Assembly: GCF_004114995.1 (NCBI RefSeq)
Contig: NZ_SDJP01000025.1
Location: 1-42,200, forward strand
Length of the DNA: 42,200 nucleotides
Source of the DNA: Halorubrum amylolyticum
Lineage (GTDB): Archaea; Halobacteriota; Halobacteria; Halobacteriales; Haloferacaceae
Reading direction: 5' to 3'
Below, piece by piece: positions 8,109-16,626 of the stretch. The number at the start of each line of letters is the position of its first letter. Positions within the stretch are counted from its first letter, which is position 1. Made by a program: the position numbers and the translations under genes. Under the pieces are notes generated by a model that saw nothing but the letters and a program-made list of their open reading frames with translations, searched no databases and was not told where the DNA came from.

Positions 8109-9577
8109 TGGTCGCGTCGCAGAATCGTTTAGAATCAGGTCGCCACTCACCGCAACGAAGTAGCAGTTGATACGTCACAGGAAGGGGACTGCTCCGGTGT
8201 TGGAATGGAAGAGTCCCCGATCGAGATCACACTCACCGTCCAATTGACTCTGACGATTGATCCTACCGAGCAGTATCCACTCGCAGTGATCAGTGAGGTT
8301 CTCGCCAAGCAGAACATCACTTCCATCCTCGTTGAGGCACTTGTTGAGTGCCTCAACGAGCGTCTCGTCGAGAGCTTCTGCGGTGTAAAACACAGCCACG
8401 GCAACGGAACCGAGCGGTTTCAACGCTCTGCGACGTGTACTCGCTCGGCGGTGACTACCGCCGGCGAGCACACGTTCACGCTGGACTACGTCGAGGACAC
8501 TGCTGCCAGCGAAGATGAGCAGTCTCACTTCCGCCCTGTCGAGAACCTCATCCAGTTCGATGGAAAGAAGTGCTATCAAGAGGATATCTCCGCCAAGGCA
8601 GTCAATCTCGCCATGACACTGTCGTATCGGGACGCTGCGTCGGCGGGCGACGGCTTCGAGAAGACGCCGTCGCCCGACACCATCCAGCGGCGAGTTAAAG
8701 AGTACGGGAAGAAACTCTCAGCATTCGTTTCTGACCACATTCCAGGTACAGAAGCTGACACCGTCATTCCTATGGGACGAAGTGCCACAGTCAGGATGAC
8801 AACCGTAGCCAGCACGAAGTTCAGATCACACTCGCAGAGGACGATGATGGAGAATCTCGATCAGTCCTTGATGTCTCGGTTAACGCTGACTGGAACAGCA
8901 TAGCCGCTGATCTTGACGAGCAGAACGCGATCACTGACGACGCGGCGGTCGTCAGTGATAGCGAAGACAGACTTGTGACGGCCTTTACTGGAGAGGATCG
9001 TGAACATCAACTTGATCTCGCCCATGTTCCGCGGTCACTCAGACACAGGTTGTCTGTTGATGGCGCACTGGAACTGGAGACACGGAAAGAGATTATTTCA
9101 GACGTGAGTGGAGAGTTGTTCCATCTGAAGAATTCGGTGGAGAAACACCGTCCAGCGGAGGAGTATTCGGCGATCCGTAACCGGATCGCGCGAACGCGCG
9201 AGCGAATAGAGAAGACAGCGTGGCAGTTGGGGCAGTTCTGCTCGGATAAAGCAGCAGCGTATCTGCGACGTGGACTGCCATCAATGCTGACATTTGCAGA
9301 GGAAGCACTCGACGGGGTCGAGGTGCGGTGGACCTCGAACCCCCTCGAGCGGGCAATGGGAGAAGTCGCCAAACGGTGCAAGCGGGACTGGATGCAGTGG
9401 AGTCGGGACGGATTGAATGCGGTACTTCAGCTCCGGCTGGTCAGGTACCAGGACCCAGAACGCTACAGCCAGTTCTTCGATGAGGTTCTGTGCCGATCAA
9501 CTCACGAGGAAATTCACTGCACCGCCTCGGTCGAGGCTACTGGGGGTGAAGTCTAAACGGTTCTGCGACGCGACCAA
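8109..9577 (+). mobile_element. ISH6-type insertion sequence with 23-bp terminal inverted repeats
   Basis: The left end (8109-8131) and the right end (9555-9577) are inverted repeats matching in 22 of 23 positions, sharing TTGGTCGCGTCGCAGAA. The element is 1,469 bp and carries one transposase gene whose stop codon lies at the edge of the right repeat. Repeat structure, length and transposase type fit ISH6-group elements of halophilic archaea. I looked for a target-site duplication and found none, so one flank may have been rearranged after insertion. The transposase is frameshifted, so this copy is not autonomous. Confidence 0.85.
8205..9556 (+). pseudogene. ISH6-family transposase, broken by a one-base deletion
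   Basis: The first part (from ATG 8205, MEESPIEITL) is in one frame up to ...ADTVIP. From GGG at 8774 the homologous continuation (GTKCHSQDDNRS...) is read in another frame and runs to the TAA at 9554-9556. Restoring one G after position 8771 gives the continuous text VIPDGTKCHSQ, so a single-base deletion explains both frames. The lost codon would be the aspartate before GTKC, a plausible acid of the DDE catalytic triad. The uncorrected first frame ends at 8903, and the second has an internal ATG at 8975. The C-terminal part includes WTSNPLERAMGEVAKRCKRD, typical of this transposase group. Confidence 0.85.
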
Positions 9578-9674
9578 AAAATCACCACGATTCCATGATG
9601 AGTTTTGGGAAGTATTCAAGCAGTACCAGTGATATTGTCACGTCTCGATAACGGATAGCCTACCCCGCCGCCCA

Positions 9675-9695
9675 CGTTACTATCATATAGTAACG
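9675..9695. promoter_or_regulatory. Operator-like perfect palindrome
   Basis: CGTTACTAT (9675-9683) and ATAGTAACG (9687-9695) form a perfect 9-bp inverted repeat with a 3-base spacer. It lies between the ISH6 element and the decayed ATPase gene, where no complete gene now starts. The short spacer suits a dimeric regulator better than a terminator. It may be the relic of a promoter whose gene was lost. Confidence 0.4.
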
Positions 9696-9737
9696 AACAC
9701 TCGCCATCAACGCCGATCTCCGGTTGTCGCCCCGGAC

Positions 9738-11876
9738 CTATTTACGCCGTACTAACCCGTATACACCTACACACCGGCACCGGCCGGCACAACCCCCTAT
9801 GAGCGATAGGGACACACCACCGAGAGACGAACAGTACTGCTCTTCTTCGGGCGGGCCACGCCGAAGCGACGCGCCCGGACGCCGGTAGCGCTTGTTGGGG
9901 AGTCGAGTGACGTCGTCGTCACCGATCGTCCCAGCTGCACCGGGCGCTTCATCGCCTGCGGAGATGTGCTGTGCGCCGTCATTCTCGCCGGTGAGTGCGC
10001 CCCACGCGTCCCGGAACGTTTTCAGCTCACCATCGCTCTCGACGAGCCGGTCGATAGTCGTGTCACCCGTCGCTGCGAGGGTGAGGTCACCACGGAACTC
10101 GCCCGGCTTGGGGTTCGAGATGAACAGCACGTCGCCGACGCTCGCCATCGTCTCGATCTGGGACTTGCGCCACACCGTGAGCTTCACCTCGCCGCCCACC
10201 TGCCCCGGCTCCGCCACGTTGGGCGCGATGTCTTCGAGGTAGAGAATCTGTTGTTGACCGTCGGGCGCGTTGGGGACGTACGCCTTCGTGACGCGCGCCA
10301 TCACCGTACAGCCGGGCCAATCGCCGTCGATTTCGGCGAACGACTGCGTGGCGTCGCCGTGCCACAGCTGCTCCATCGCCGGCTCAAGCGTGTCGTAGTC
10401 GCCGGGCAGCGCATTGAGGGCGTTCTGTCGGATCTGCTCGGCCCACACCGCTTCGAGGAAACACTTCGTCAGGTCGCTTTCCCCACCGAGGTGCATCAAC
10501 GCGTGTTCGGATTCGTCAAGGTTCTGCTCAAGGGCGTCGACGCCGTACTCCTTGAGGTTCTCGCCGATGATCGCTTCGGCCTCGGCGGGCGTCCGCCGCG
10601 CCGGATAGGGCGCGAACGTGTCCGGCGCAAGCGGGTCCGACCGCATCGGGCCGTCCTCGTCCATCGTCGAGATCGTCGTCAGGGCCGTATAGGCGGGCAA
10701 CGACATGAGCGTCCCCGAATCGATGGCGTCCTCGTCGAACCGCTCGGAGATGATCCGGGCGTCGTCCACCTCCGTCACACCGAAACTCAACAGCGTATCC
10801 GTGTTCCCGAACATCTGCTTGAGCGTCTGCGGGGCGATGTCGCGCACCTGTGAGGGGTTCTGGAGACGGGTGACGACCCCCATCTTCCCGGAGCGCGCCT
10901 TCGAGAGCATCTTGTCGAGTGCCATGTTCTCGGAGGCGATGTCGTCAAACTCGTCCATGATCGCGAAGAAGGGCTCGCGATCCGCCTCTTCGACCTTCTC
11001 GCGTTTCCGGATGGTTGACCACACCCGACGCATGATTCCCGTCGAAACGACCTTCCGGATCTCGTCAGATCGGACGGTGTTCCGCACGAGGATGATCTTC
11101 CCCTCTTTGACGGCGTGTGAGATGTTGATTGTGCCGTCTCGATGGGCCACGATCCCCCGACTCACGGGGTCCTCCACCCAGTCCTGAATCCGCCGCAAAA
11201 CCGGGTCGATCTCCTCGACATCCATCTCGGCGATTTTCGTCGTGTACTCGTGGATGAAACTCATCCCCACTTGGCTGACGACGTTCGAGAACTTCGCGCG
11301 GCTCTCGTTGTCGGCCAGCACGTAGTACATATCCACGACGTCGAAGATATCGTCACGGGCGTCAAGCGCGTCGAGGTCGATCTCCATCTCGTCGGCCCGG
11401 CGCTTCTGGAACTTCCGGATGAGGTTGTCCGCGACGTTGTCGTTGTACTGGCTCTTGATCTTCGCGCGGGTGAGCTCGCCGTGGATGAACTTCCGATACA
11501 CCTCGTTGAACGTTCCTGCTTCTCGGGCGAGGAGTCGATGTCGACCGTCGCCGTGGGTGTGTCCGCTTCGTCAGCGTCGCTCTCGGTCTTGTCGTCGAAG
11601 AAGAACCGCATGAGGGTGCCGAGCCCCTTCATGAATACCGAGTCCTCTTGCTCGGGGGCGTCCGTTCCCACGGTATCCGACGCTTCGGCACGGTCACTCG
11701 ACAGCGACGCCATTGCGGACGCCTCGCCGCCGAGTTCCGACAAATCGCGATTGACCCGCATGTCGGGCGGCTTGGTCGTCCGGTTGGCCTGTGCCGGCGG
11801 GCGGTTCCCGACACCCTTCCGCGTCCAGTCGATGTTGGTCTGATCGACGTCCTCGCCGGGGAGGTGAGCTAAAACT
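9738..11876 (-). pseudogene. VirB4/TraC/HerA-like conjugation ATPase, truncated and frameshifted
   Basis: The main piece (start 11501, 587 residues) is the C-terminal half of a conjugation-type motor ATPase. It has Walker B in FFAIMDEFDDIAS (Asp183-Glu184) and a downstream GVVTRLQNPSQV block like VirB4/TraG motifs. No Walker A is present. In that frame the homologous text extends upstream (LLAREAGTFNEVYRKF). Further upstream, another frame is open from 11876 (LAHLPGEDVDQTNIDW, then MRVNRDLSELGG...DSSPEK). The two join at about 11511-11524, so a deletion or frameshift has removed at least the reading phase and perhaps the Walker A segment. The extreme C-terminus is atypical (Cys/Gly-rich), suggesting truncation there too. 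It is a relic of an integrated plasmid or conjugative element. Confidence 0.65.
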
Positions 11877-11938
11877 CAGTAGCTAATCGCAATCGGAGCA
11901 GAATTCCTCCCGGCTGAGAATGGCAACAGAGGCGCTAC

Positions 11939-12307
11939 TTAATCCAGATCGTATCCCCACTCCCGGAGCGTTGCAGCGATCTCATCCGTGTGTTGAAGCC
12001 CAACAAGGAGCGCAGCCTCACGGAGATCGGCCTTCTTGACCTGTTTGCCGAGCTCTGACTCAAGCGTTCGTGTCGCCTCCCGCTGTGTGTTGACCGTTGA
12101 CTGTTGGAGGTGGAGCTGCACTGTTTGATCGCGGCCGTCAGTGATACGGTTCCGCGTGAGTGCCCACGGGAGATCTCGCTGAGACGATTGGACCACACTT
12201 TCTGTCGTTCGTAACTTAACAGTGCTGTTTGGAAGACCCACAGTTCCGGAGGATAGATCAATTTTGGGTTGAACTTCCATCAATTCGTAGTGATATTCAC
12301 CGATCAA
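11939..12307 (-). CDS. Small hypothetical protein with helical C-terminus
   Basis: 122 residues, not assigned to a family. The N-terminal part (MIGEYHYELMEVQPKIDL) looks beta-rich. From about residue 65 the sequence turns helical and charged (STVNTQREATRTLESELGK) and ends in EAALLVGLQHTDEIAATLREWGYDLD-like text around residues 97-122. Such compact, charged C-terminal helices suggest a small DNA-binding or plasmid-borne regulator, but that is only an impression. It lies between the conjugation ATPase relic and the ISH3-type stump, consistent with plasmid or element cargo. Confidence 0.5.
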   Translation of the reverse strand: MIGEYHYELMEVQPKIDLSSGTVGLPNSTVKLRTTESVVQSSQRDLPWALTRNRITDGRDQTVQLHLQQSTVNTQREATRTLESELGKQVKKADLREAALLVGLQHTDEIAATLREWGYDLD

Positions 12308-12425
12308 TCATCGATTTTGAATCCTTGTGGTTGGACTGCCGGGCGAACGTGAGAAATTGCGTAGATTTTGATGCTGCTGAATAGCGTTGCCACTCTTGAG
12401 CAGCTAACTGGCGAGAGTCAGACGG

Positions 12426-12747
12426 TTAGTCAGCCGGAATCAGCGCGGAGGCAATCACCTCCGCAGATTCGCCCGCAGTCAACACGGGCGCGTAGGCCAT
12501 CTCGCCGTCGACACCCGCTTTCAGCAGGAAGTCGGTCAGCCGCCAGATGTTGTACAAGGGTACCGCGAACACGAAGTAGAACAAGCGAACCCAGTAGTCT
12601 TTCGAGGAGGTCTTCGCGAGAAAGTCGTTTTGATCGATTTGTACTCACTCTCGATCTGCCAGCGGCGGCTGAACTATCAACAGAACGTGGCTGGTCGGGA
12701 GTATCTCGTTCACGCCGAAGAACATAAGTCATTATCTCAATAATCAT
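12426..12747 (-). pseudogene. 3' stump of an ISH3-type transposase with two one-base deletions
   Basis: Read on the minus strand with corrections, this gives FSRRWQIESEYKSIKN, then DFLAKTSSKDYWVRLFYF, VFAVPLYNIWRLTDFLLK and ...ALIPAD with a TAA at 12426-12428. This is the C-terminal end of an ISH3/ISH10-type (IS4-like DDE) transposase, with the catalytic glutamate in WQIESEYKS. One missing base lies in the A-run at about 12627-12631 (AAAAC instead of AAAAAC) and another at about 12672. Only about the last 100 codons remain; everything upstream is gone. No long reading frame exists here, which is why it is easily missed. Confidence 0.75.
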
Positions 12748-12757
12748 TAAGCAAAGT

Positions 12758-14149
12758 ATGACCTTCTATAATCGGCAGGATGAACTCGATTCACTAGAAA
12801 CGGCGTACTCATCGCCGGGCTACGCCTTTTACGTTGTATATGGGCGTCGGCGGGTTGGGAAAACAGCGATGCTCAAAGAGTTCTGTGCTGATCGGCCGCA
12901 TCTGTACTATCTTGCGGCTCAAGAAGCTGAAGATCGTCAGCGAGAGAAGTTTGTCGAACAGATTGCCGACGGGTTCGATGACCGTGTCCCACGTATCGAC
13001 CATTGGGACGATGCATTCGAGTACCTTGGTGAGAAGCTCAAAACGGACGACTGCATTGTCGTTATCGACGAGTTTCCGTATCTGGTCGCAGAGAACGATT
13101 CTCTGCCGTCATACCTCCAAGCGTTCGTCGACGAGCAACTGCAGCACACTGACTCGATGCTGGTTCTGTGTGGGTCAAGCGTGAGTACAATGGAGTTGGA
13201 AGTGCTCGGTCACGAAAGTCCGTTGTATGGTCGCCGGACTGGACAAATCGATCTTAACCCGTTTTCGTTCCAGCAAGCCAATGCTGTCATTGCGTACGAT
13301 ATTGCAGACGCGATCCGGTCGTACTCGGTCACCGGTGGGACGCCGATGTATCTCACCCTCTTCGACTACAACCAATCGATAGCCGAGAACATCCAAACAC
13401 AGATTCTCTCACCGACAGCAGTACTCTATAACGAACCAGAGTTCCTGCTTCAAACGGAGTTGCGAAATCCGGCCCGTTACCTCAGTATTCTTGAGGCAGT
13501 CGCAATCGGACACACGACACCCAACGAGATCTCTGGTGCAACTGGGATCGATTCAGGGCCGCTCTCGAAATACCTCCAGACACTTCGCCAGCTTCGGCTT
13601 CTCAAGCGTGAGGTACCGATTACAGCGTCCGGTCAGAAGTCCAAACGATCTCACTACCGCGTCGACGATGAGTTCCTTCGATTCTGGTTTCGCTACGTCG
13701 AACCGAACCGGTCTAGCATCGAAGAAGCGCCTGCGATGGTCTTCGACGGCACGATTGAACCTGACCTCCCAACACACGTCTCGACGACATTCGAAGATAT
13801 CTGTACAGAGGCTGTCTGGGAGCTGATCAGACGCGGCGAACTCGACTCGTATTCAGCCGTCGGGCGATGGTGGTACGGTGAAGACGAAATCGATATTGTG
13901 GGACTTGCTCCCGCAGATGATCGACTCCTCCTTGCCGAATGTAAATGGACCAATGAGCCGGTGAGCCACGGACTTGTTGATGATCTTCGTTCGAAGGCCG
14001 ACAGCGTCCGATGGGGACCAAGCGATCGGTCTGAACAATTCGCGCTGTTTTCCAGAAGTGGATTCGTCGATGGTCTTGCTGGCGAGCTCAACGATAACTG
14101 GTCACTGTTTGAACTCGACGATCTCGAACAGATATTCAGCAGCATCTAG
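12758..14149 (+). CDS. Archaeal-type ATPase (AAA/STAND-like) with DUF234, nuclease-like C-terminus
   Basis: The 463-residue protein has a P-loop NTPase of the archaeal ATPase family (ATPase_2): Walker A GRRRVGKT at residues 29-36, Walker B VVIDEFPYL with Asp104-Glu105, and a sensor-like SSVSTME. A winged-helix segment follows (about 245-290, EISGATGIDSGPLSKYL). The C-terminal DUF234 part has EIDIVG (Asp379) and, 15 residues on, ECK (Glu394-Cys-Lys396), the D...ExK pattern of PD-(D/E)xK nucleases. The family is widespread in archaea on mobile DNA; some members are thought to act in defence or element maintenance, but the role is unproven. It seems intact and ends 10 bases from the tail of an oppositely oriented two-TM gene. 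Confidence 0.85.
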   Translation: MTFYNRQDELDSLETAYSSPGYAFYVVYGRRRVGKTAMLKEFCADRPHLYYLAAQEAEDRQREKFVEQIADGFDDRVPRIDHWDDAFEYLGEKLKTDDCIVVIDEFPYLVAENDSLPSYLQAFVDEQLQHTDSMLVLCGSSVSTMELEVLGHESPLYGRRTGQIDLNPFSFQQANAVIAYDIADAIRSYSVTGGTPMYLTLFDYNQSIAENIQTQILSPTAVLYNEPEFLLQTELRNPARYLSILEAVAIGHTTPNEISGATGIDSGPLSKYLQTLRQLRLLKREVPITASGQKSKRSHYRVDDEFLRFWFRYVEPNRSSIEEAPAMVFDGTIEPDLPTHVSTTFEDICTEAVWELIRRGELDSYSAVGRWWYGEDEIDIVGLAPADDRLLLAECKWTNEPVSHGLVDDLRSKADSVRWGPSDRSEQFALFSRSGFVDGLAGELNDNWSLFELDDLEQIFSSI

Positions 14150-14304
14150 AATCTGTTCACTATTCTCCATCTGATGAGTCGCCAAACTTCTTCTGAAAGC
14201 CGTCGAGAATTCGTCCAAAGCCGGACTGGAGGAAGAACTCGGCATCCTCCTTCGATTCAAGAAGATGTTTTTGTCTGCTGTGTTGAATAGATGCTGAGTC
14301 ACGG

Positions 14305-15129
14305 TTACAGCGGTTCACACACCGATTCGATGTTGATGATGGCGAACATCAGAACGATTTCACGGAACTGTCGATACCAGCCGAGCGCTCGCACGGCGTC
14401 GCCGAGCGAGCGCTTCGTTGTCGAATACGATGTTTCGGCCATCCACCGCTGAGAGTAGCCGTTTGCTCGGTTGAGCGCGTTGTTCGCGGCTGCGTTGGCT
14501 GACGAGCCGCGGTAATGAACAAGGTACTCAACGTCATGTGCGGCGATTTCGTACTCGGTGTGCCAGTCTTGGAAGCCGTTGTCGGCGGCGACGGACTGCA
14601 GGTCGTCCGCGTTTCAGCGGACGACCTGCAGTCCGGTCTTCGTATCGTGCTTCCACCGCGCTGTGATGTGAACGTCAAGAACAGCAAATGATTCCACATC
14701 AGCCAATATCGTCACTTTCAGCGTCTGTACCGTCCGTCCTGCCCGCTGGCGAAAGTACGATGATGCACGTCGGCGGTCGAAGAACGTGCTGTCGAGAGCG
14801 GCATGGCCGGACTGCGTGTACTGCTGCGCGGAAACGCGCAGCAGCGCCCGCCACACCCACATTTTGAGCCGATCAAACGACTTGTAGAGCGTGGTGTGAT
14901 CGGGGAGGTCGTCCCGATCAAGATTGAGAGCGTCACGAACTTCAGCCATGTACTTCAGCCGATTCGGCGTTTCACGGTAGCTGTGGCCGTTTTCGAGCCG
15001 AAAACAGTGCAGAACGACGTGGACCCAGCGGGCGAACCCGCCGCTGGCGGGCTCACCCGCGTGCTTCCCCAACGCTTGTTTAGCTAGATCACGACACTGC
15101 TCACTGAAGTCGAGGATATCGATCTCCAT
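14305..15129 (-). pseudogene. IS5-family transposase with an in-frame TGA
   Basis: The frame begins at ATG 15129 (MEIDILDFSEQCRDLAKQAL) and would end with TAA at 14305-14307, about 274 residues. A TGA at 14614-14616 interrupts it after LQVVR; the text continues in the same frame as NADDLQSVAADNGFQDW. CGA (Arg) to TGA is the simplest explanation. The first catalytic aspartate lies in AALDSTFFDRR, before the stop. The second (AADNGFQDW) and the glutamate (RWMAETSYSTTKR) lie after it, so the truncated product of 171 residues should be inactive. The stop codon sits in the loop of a perfect 19-bp hairpin. Confidence 0.85.
14592..14635. repeat. Perfect 19-bp inverted repeat around the transposase stop codon
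   Basis: CGGACTGCAGGTCGTCCGC (14592-14610) and its exact complement (14617-14635) are separated by six bases that contain the in-frame TGA of the IS5-type transposase. The two arms encode GLQVVR and NADDLQS. It could fold as a very stable RNA hairpin. Confidence 0.9.
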
Positions 15130-15505
15130 GGCAGGTTCGATCTCCTCGGCTTCATCCTTCTAAACCGGTGATATCGGCAGATACGATCGCTATTCAACAC
15201 AGCAGTTCTGATTTCTTTCCTAAGTCAACAATGGCATCTGTCCATGACAAGATCGCAACTACCAAAGCCACCGTAAGGAGAAATTCTCGGGATGCAGCTT
15301 CCCAAATAATGGCACCTGCTAATAGTGCTGTTCCGACCGCAACTGCTAGTGAAATAACACGGTCGATTTTCTCGTACCACTCTGCCATTAGATAGTGAGT
15401 TTTATATACATATTTTAGATTCGCAATCACCTCCTCGACGCGATCTACAAGTGGAGAATCATCAGTCATGGTCTAGATGGTACTCTTATTTTTGAATAAA
15501 TCTTC

Positions 15506-16045
15506 CTACGACAGATGCGCGGCGATATCGGCCTCGGTGATGATTCCGACCGTCTCCCCGCCGTCGGTCACCATCACGGCCTTGTAGTGGTCGAGTAAGT
15601 TCCGGACCTCGTCGACGGTCGCGCCCGGCGCGACCGTCGGGAACGACTCGCTCATCACCTCGCTGACCGGGTGGTCGCCCACGTTCTCGCCCGCGTGGAC
15701 CACGTCGCCCTGACTGATCGAGCCGACCGGAACGCCGTTCTGTAACACCGGGAGCTGTGAGTACGCCTCCTCCTCCATCAGTTCGACCGCCTCGCGCACC
15801 GCGTCGTCCGGCGCGACGCTGATCACCGTCTCGTTCATCAGGTCGCTCGCGCGGACGACCTCGCCCTCCGCCTCCTGCAGCGCGTTGACGATCCGGCGGA
15901 GCGTCGAGAGCCGCGGGTCGACGTCGCCGCCCTCGATCCGCGCGATGAGCGGCTGGGAGACGTCCGCGGCGTCGGCGAGCTCGCTCTGCGTCAGCTCCAG
16001 CGTCGTCCGCCGCTCGCGGAGGTCCTGTGGCGTCGGGAGTTCCAT
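15506..16045 (-). CDS. HTH (XRE-type) and tandem CBS domain protein
   Basis: The 179-residue protein has an N-terminal helix-turn-helix of the XRE/Cro type (residues about 5-60, with LTQSELADAADVSQPLIARIE). Two CBS domains follow (about 68-120 and 125-178, with PVLQNGVPVGSISQGDV and VTDGGETVGIITEADI). CBS pairs usually bind adenine nucleotides, so the protein is probably a transcription regulator that senses energy or nucleotide status; ligand and target are unknown. The ATG at 16045 gives the family's usual N-terminus (MELPTPQDLRERR). Codon use is typical of the high-G+C core, marking the boundary of the mobile region. Confidence 0.88.
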   Translation of the reverse strand: MELPTPQDLRERRTTLELTQSELADAADVSQPLIARIEGGDVDPRLSTLRRIVNALQEAEGEVVRASDLMNETVISVAPDDAVREAVELMEEEAYSQLPVLQNGVPVGSISQGDVVHAGENVGDHPVSEVMSESFPTVAPGATVDEVRNLLDHYKAVMVTDGGETVGIITEADIAAHLS

Positions 16046-16150
16046 ACGCTGAATAACTAGGGGTTATTAGAAAAGGTTTCGGCAACGACCGATATCGCGG
16101 GCGAGGCGTCGTCCCCGCCGACCGATCCGACAGTCACCCGTCGGAGAGGC

Positions 16151-16531
16151 TCACTCCCCGGCGTCGACGTCGGCGTCCTCCTCGTCGCCCTCGGTCTGGA
16201 TGACCTCGATGATTTCGAGGGGAACGTCGCGGAGCGCGCCGCCGACCTCGCTTTTCGCGATCCGCTCGGCGTGCTCCTCGCTGTCGGCGTTGAAGATGTC
16301 GATCTCCAGAAGAAGTCCGACGAGGGCGGTGTTCGCGGCGAGGAACGCGGCGTCGAACGGCTCCCCGCAGACCGGACAGCCGGTGACGCCGGGCTCGACC
16401 TCGACGTACTGCTTGTCCGTCTCGTTGAGTCGCTTGCCGGCTTCGCTGACCGCGACGCCGATGGCGTCGTCGGTCTCCTCGACGTCACGGACCAACCAGG
16501 CGGCTTCCATCGCGACTTCGTAGTTGCTCAT
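16151..16531 (-). CDS. UPF0212 (DUF555) family protein
   Basis: 126 residues, starting MSNYEVAMEAAWLVRDVEE as in UPF0212 proteins, a family confined mainly to archaea. A CPVC pair (Cys52, Cys55) within TGCPVCGEPFD may bind zinc or be redox active. The C-terminus is acidic (GDEEDADVDAGE). No biochemical function is established. It lies 95 bases downstream of leuB on the same strand, so cotranscription with the leucine genes is possible but not shown. Confidence 0.85.
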   Translation of the reverse strand: MSNYEVAMEAAWLVRDVEETDDAIGVAVSEAGKRLNETDKQYVEVEPGVTGCPVCGEPFDAAFLAANTALVGLLLEIDIFNADSEEHAERIAKSEVGGALRDVPLEIIEVIQTEGDEEDADVDAGE

Positions 16532-16626
16532 ACGAGAGTCGACGGGCCGCAGGGTTTCCTTTCTTGTGGTTCGCCCGCGGTCACGGACGGACCGTCGATC
16601 GGAACGGATTCGGGACGGTTCCGCGC

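Larger units (their letters stand above)
14275..15205 (-). mobile_element. IS5-type insertion sequence with 16-bp perfect terminal repeats
   Basis: CTGCTGTGTTGAATAG at 14275-14290 is repeated perfectly inverted at 15190-15205. The 931-bp element holds one transposase gene on the minus strand. The size suits IS5-group elements of haloarchaea. It lies inside a small membrane-protein gene. I could not identify a target duplication at either edge, so the precise ends could differ by a few bases. Confidence 0.85.
14160..15469 (-). pseudogene. Two-transmembrane (SLATT-like) protein gene, split by an IS5-type element
   Basis: The 5' part runs from ATG 15469 (MTDDSPLVDRVEEVIANLKY) for 88 codons, ending at 15206 exactly where the element's inverted repeat begins. 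The 3' part resumes at 14274 on the other side (QKHLLESKEDAEFFLQSGFG...SSDGE) and stops with TAG at 14160-14162. Rejoined, the protein is about 125 residues: a helical N-terminus, two membrane segments (about 38-56 and 63-84) and a charged cytosolic tail. Size and layout resemble SLATT-type two-TM effectors, which are membrane-pore components of several prokaryotic conflict systems, but this assignment is from topology and general look only. The gene is convergent with the ATPase at 12758. Confidence 0.55.

Noticed and set aside
8101..9585. Target-site duplication of the ISH6-type element
   Set aside because: The eight-base flanks on the two sides do not match under any reasonable choice of ends.
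12368..12430. Inverted-repeat end of the ISH3-type element resembling the IS5-type repeat (CTGCTGAATAG)
   Set aside because: The resemblance covers few bases with a gap, and no matching partner exists on the other side of the stump.
15486..15499. TTATT-TTTG-AATAA hairpin between the CBS gene and the two-TM gene as a terminator
   Set aside because: Only five A/T pairs; too weak and too likely by chance in an AT-rich gap.
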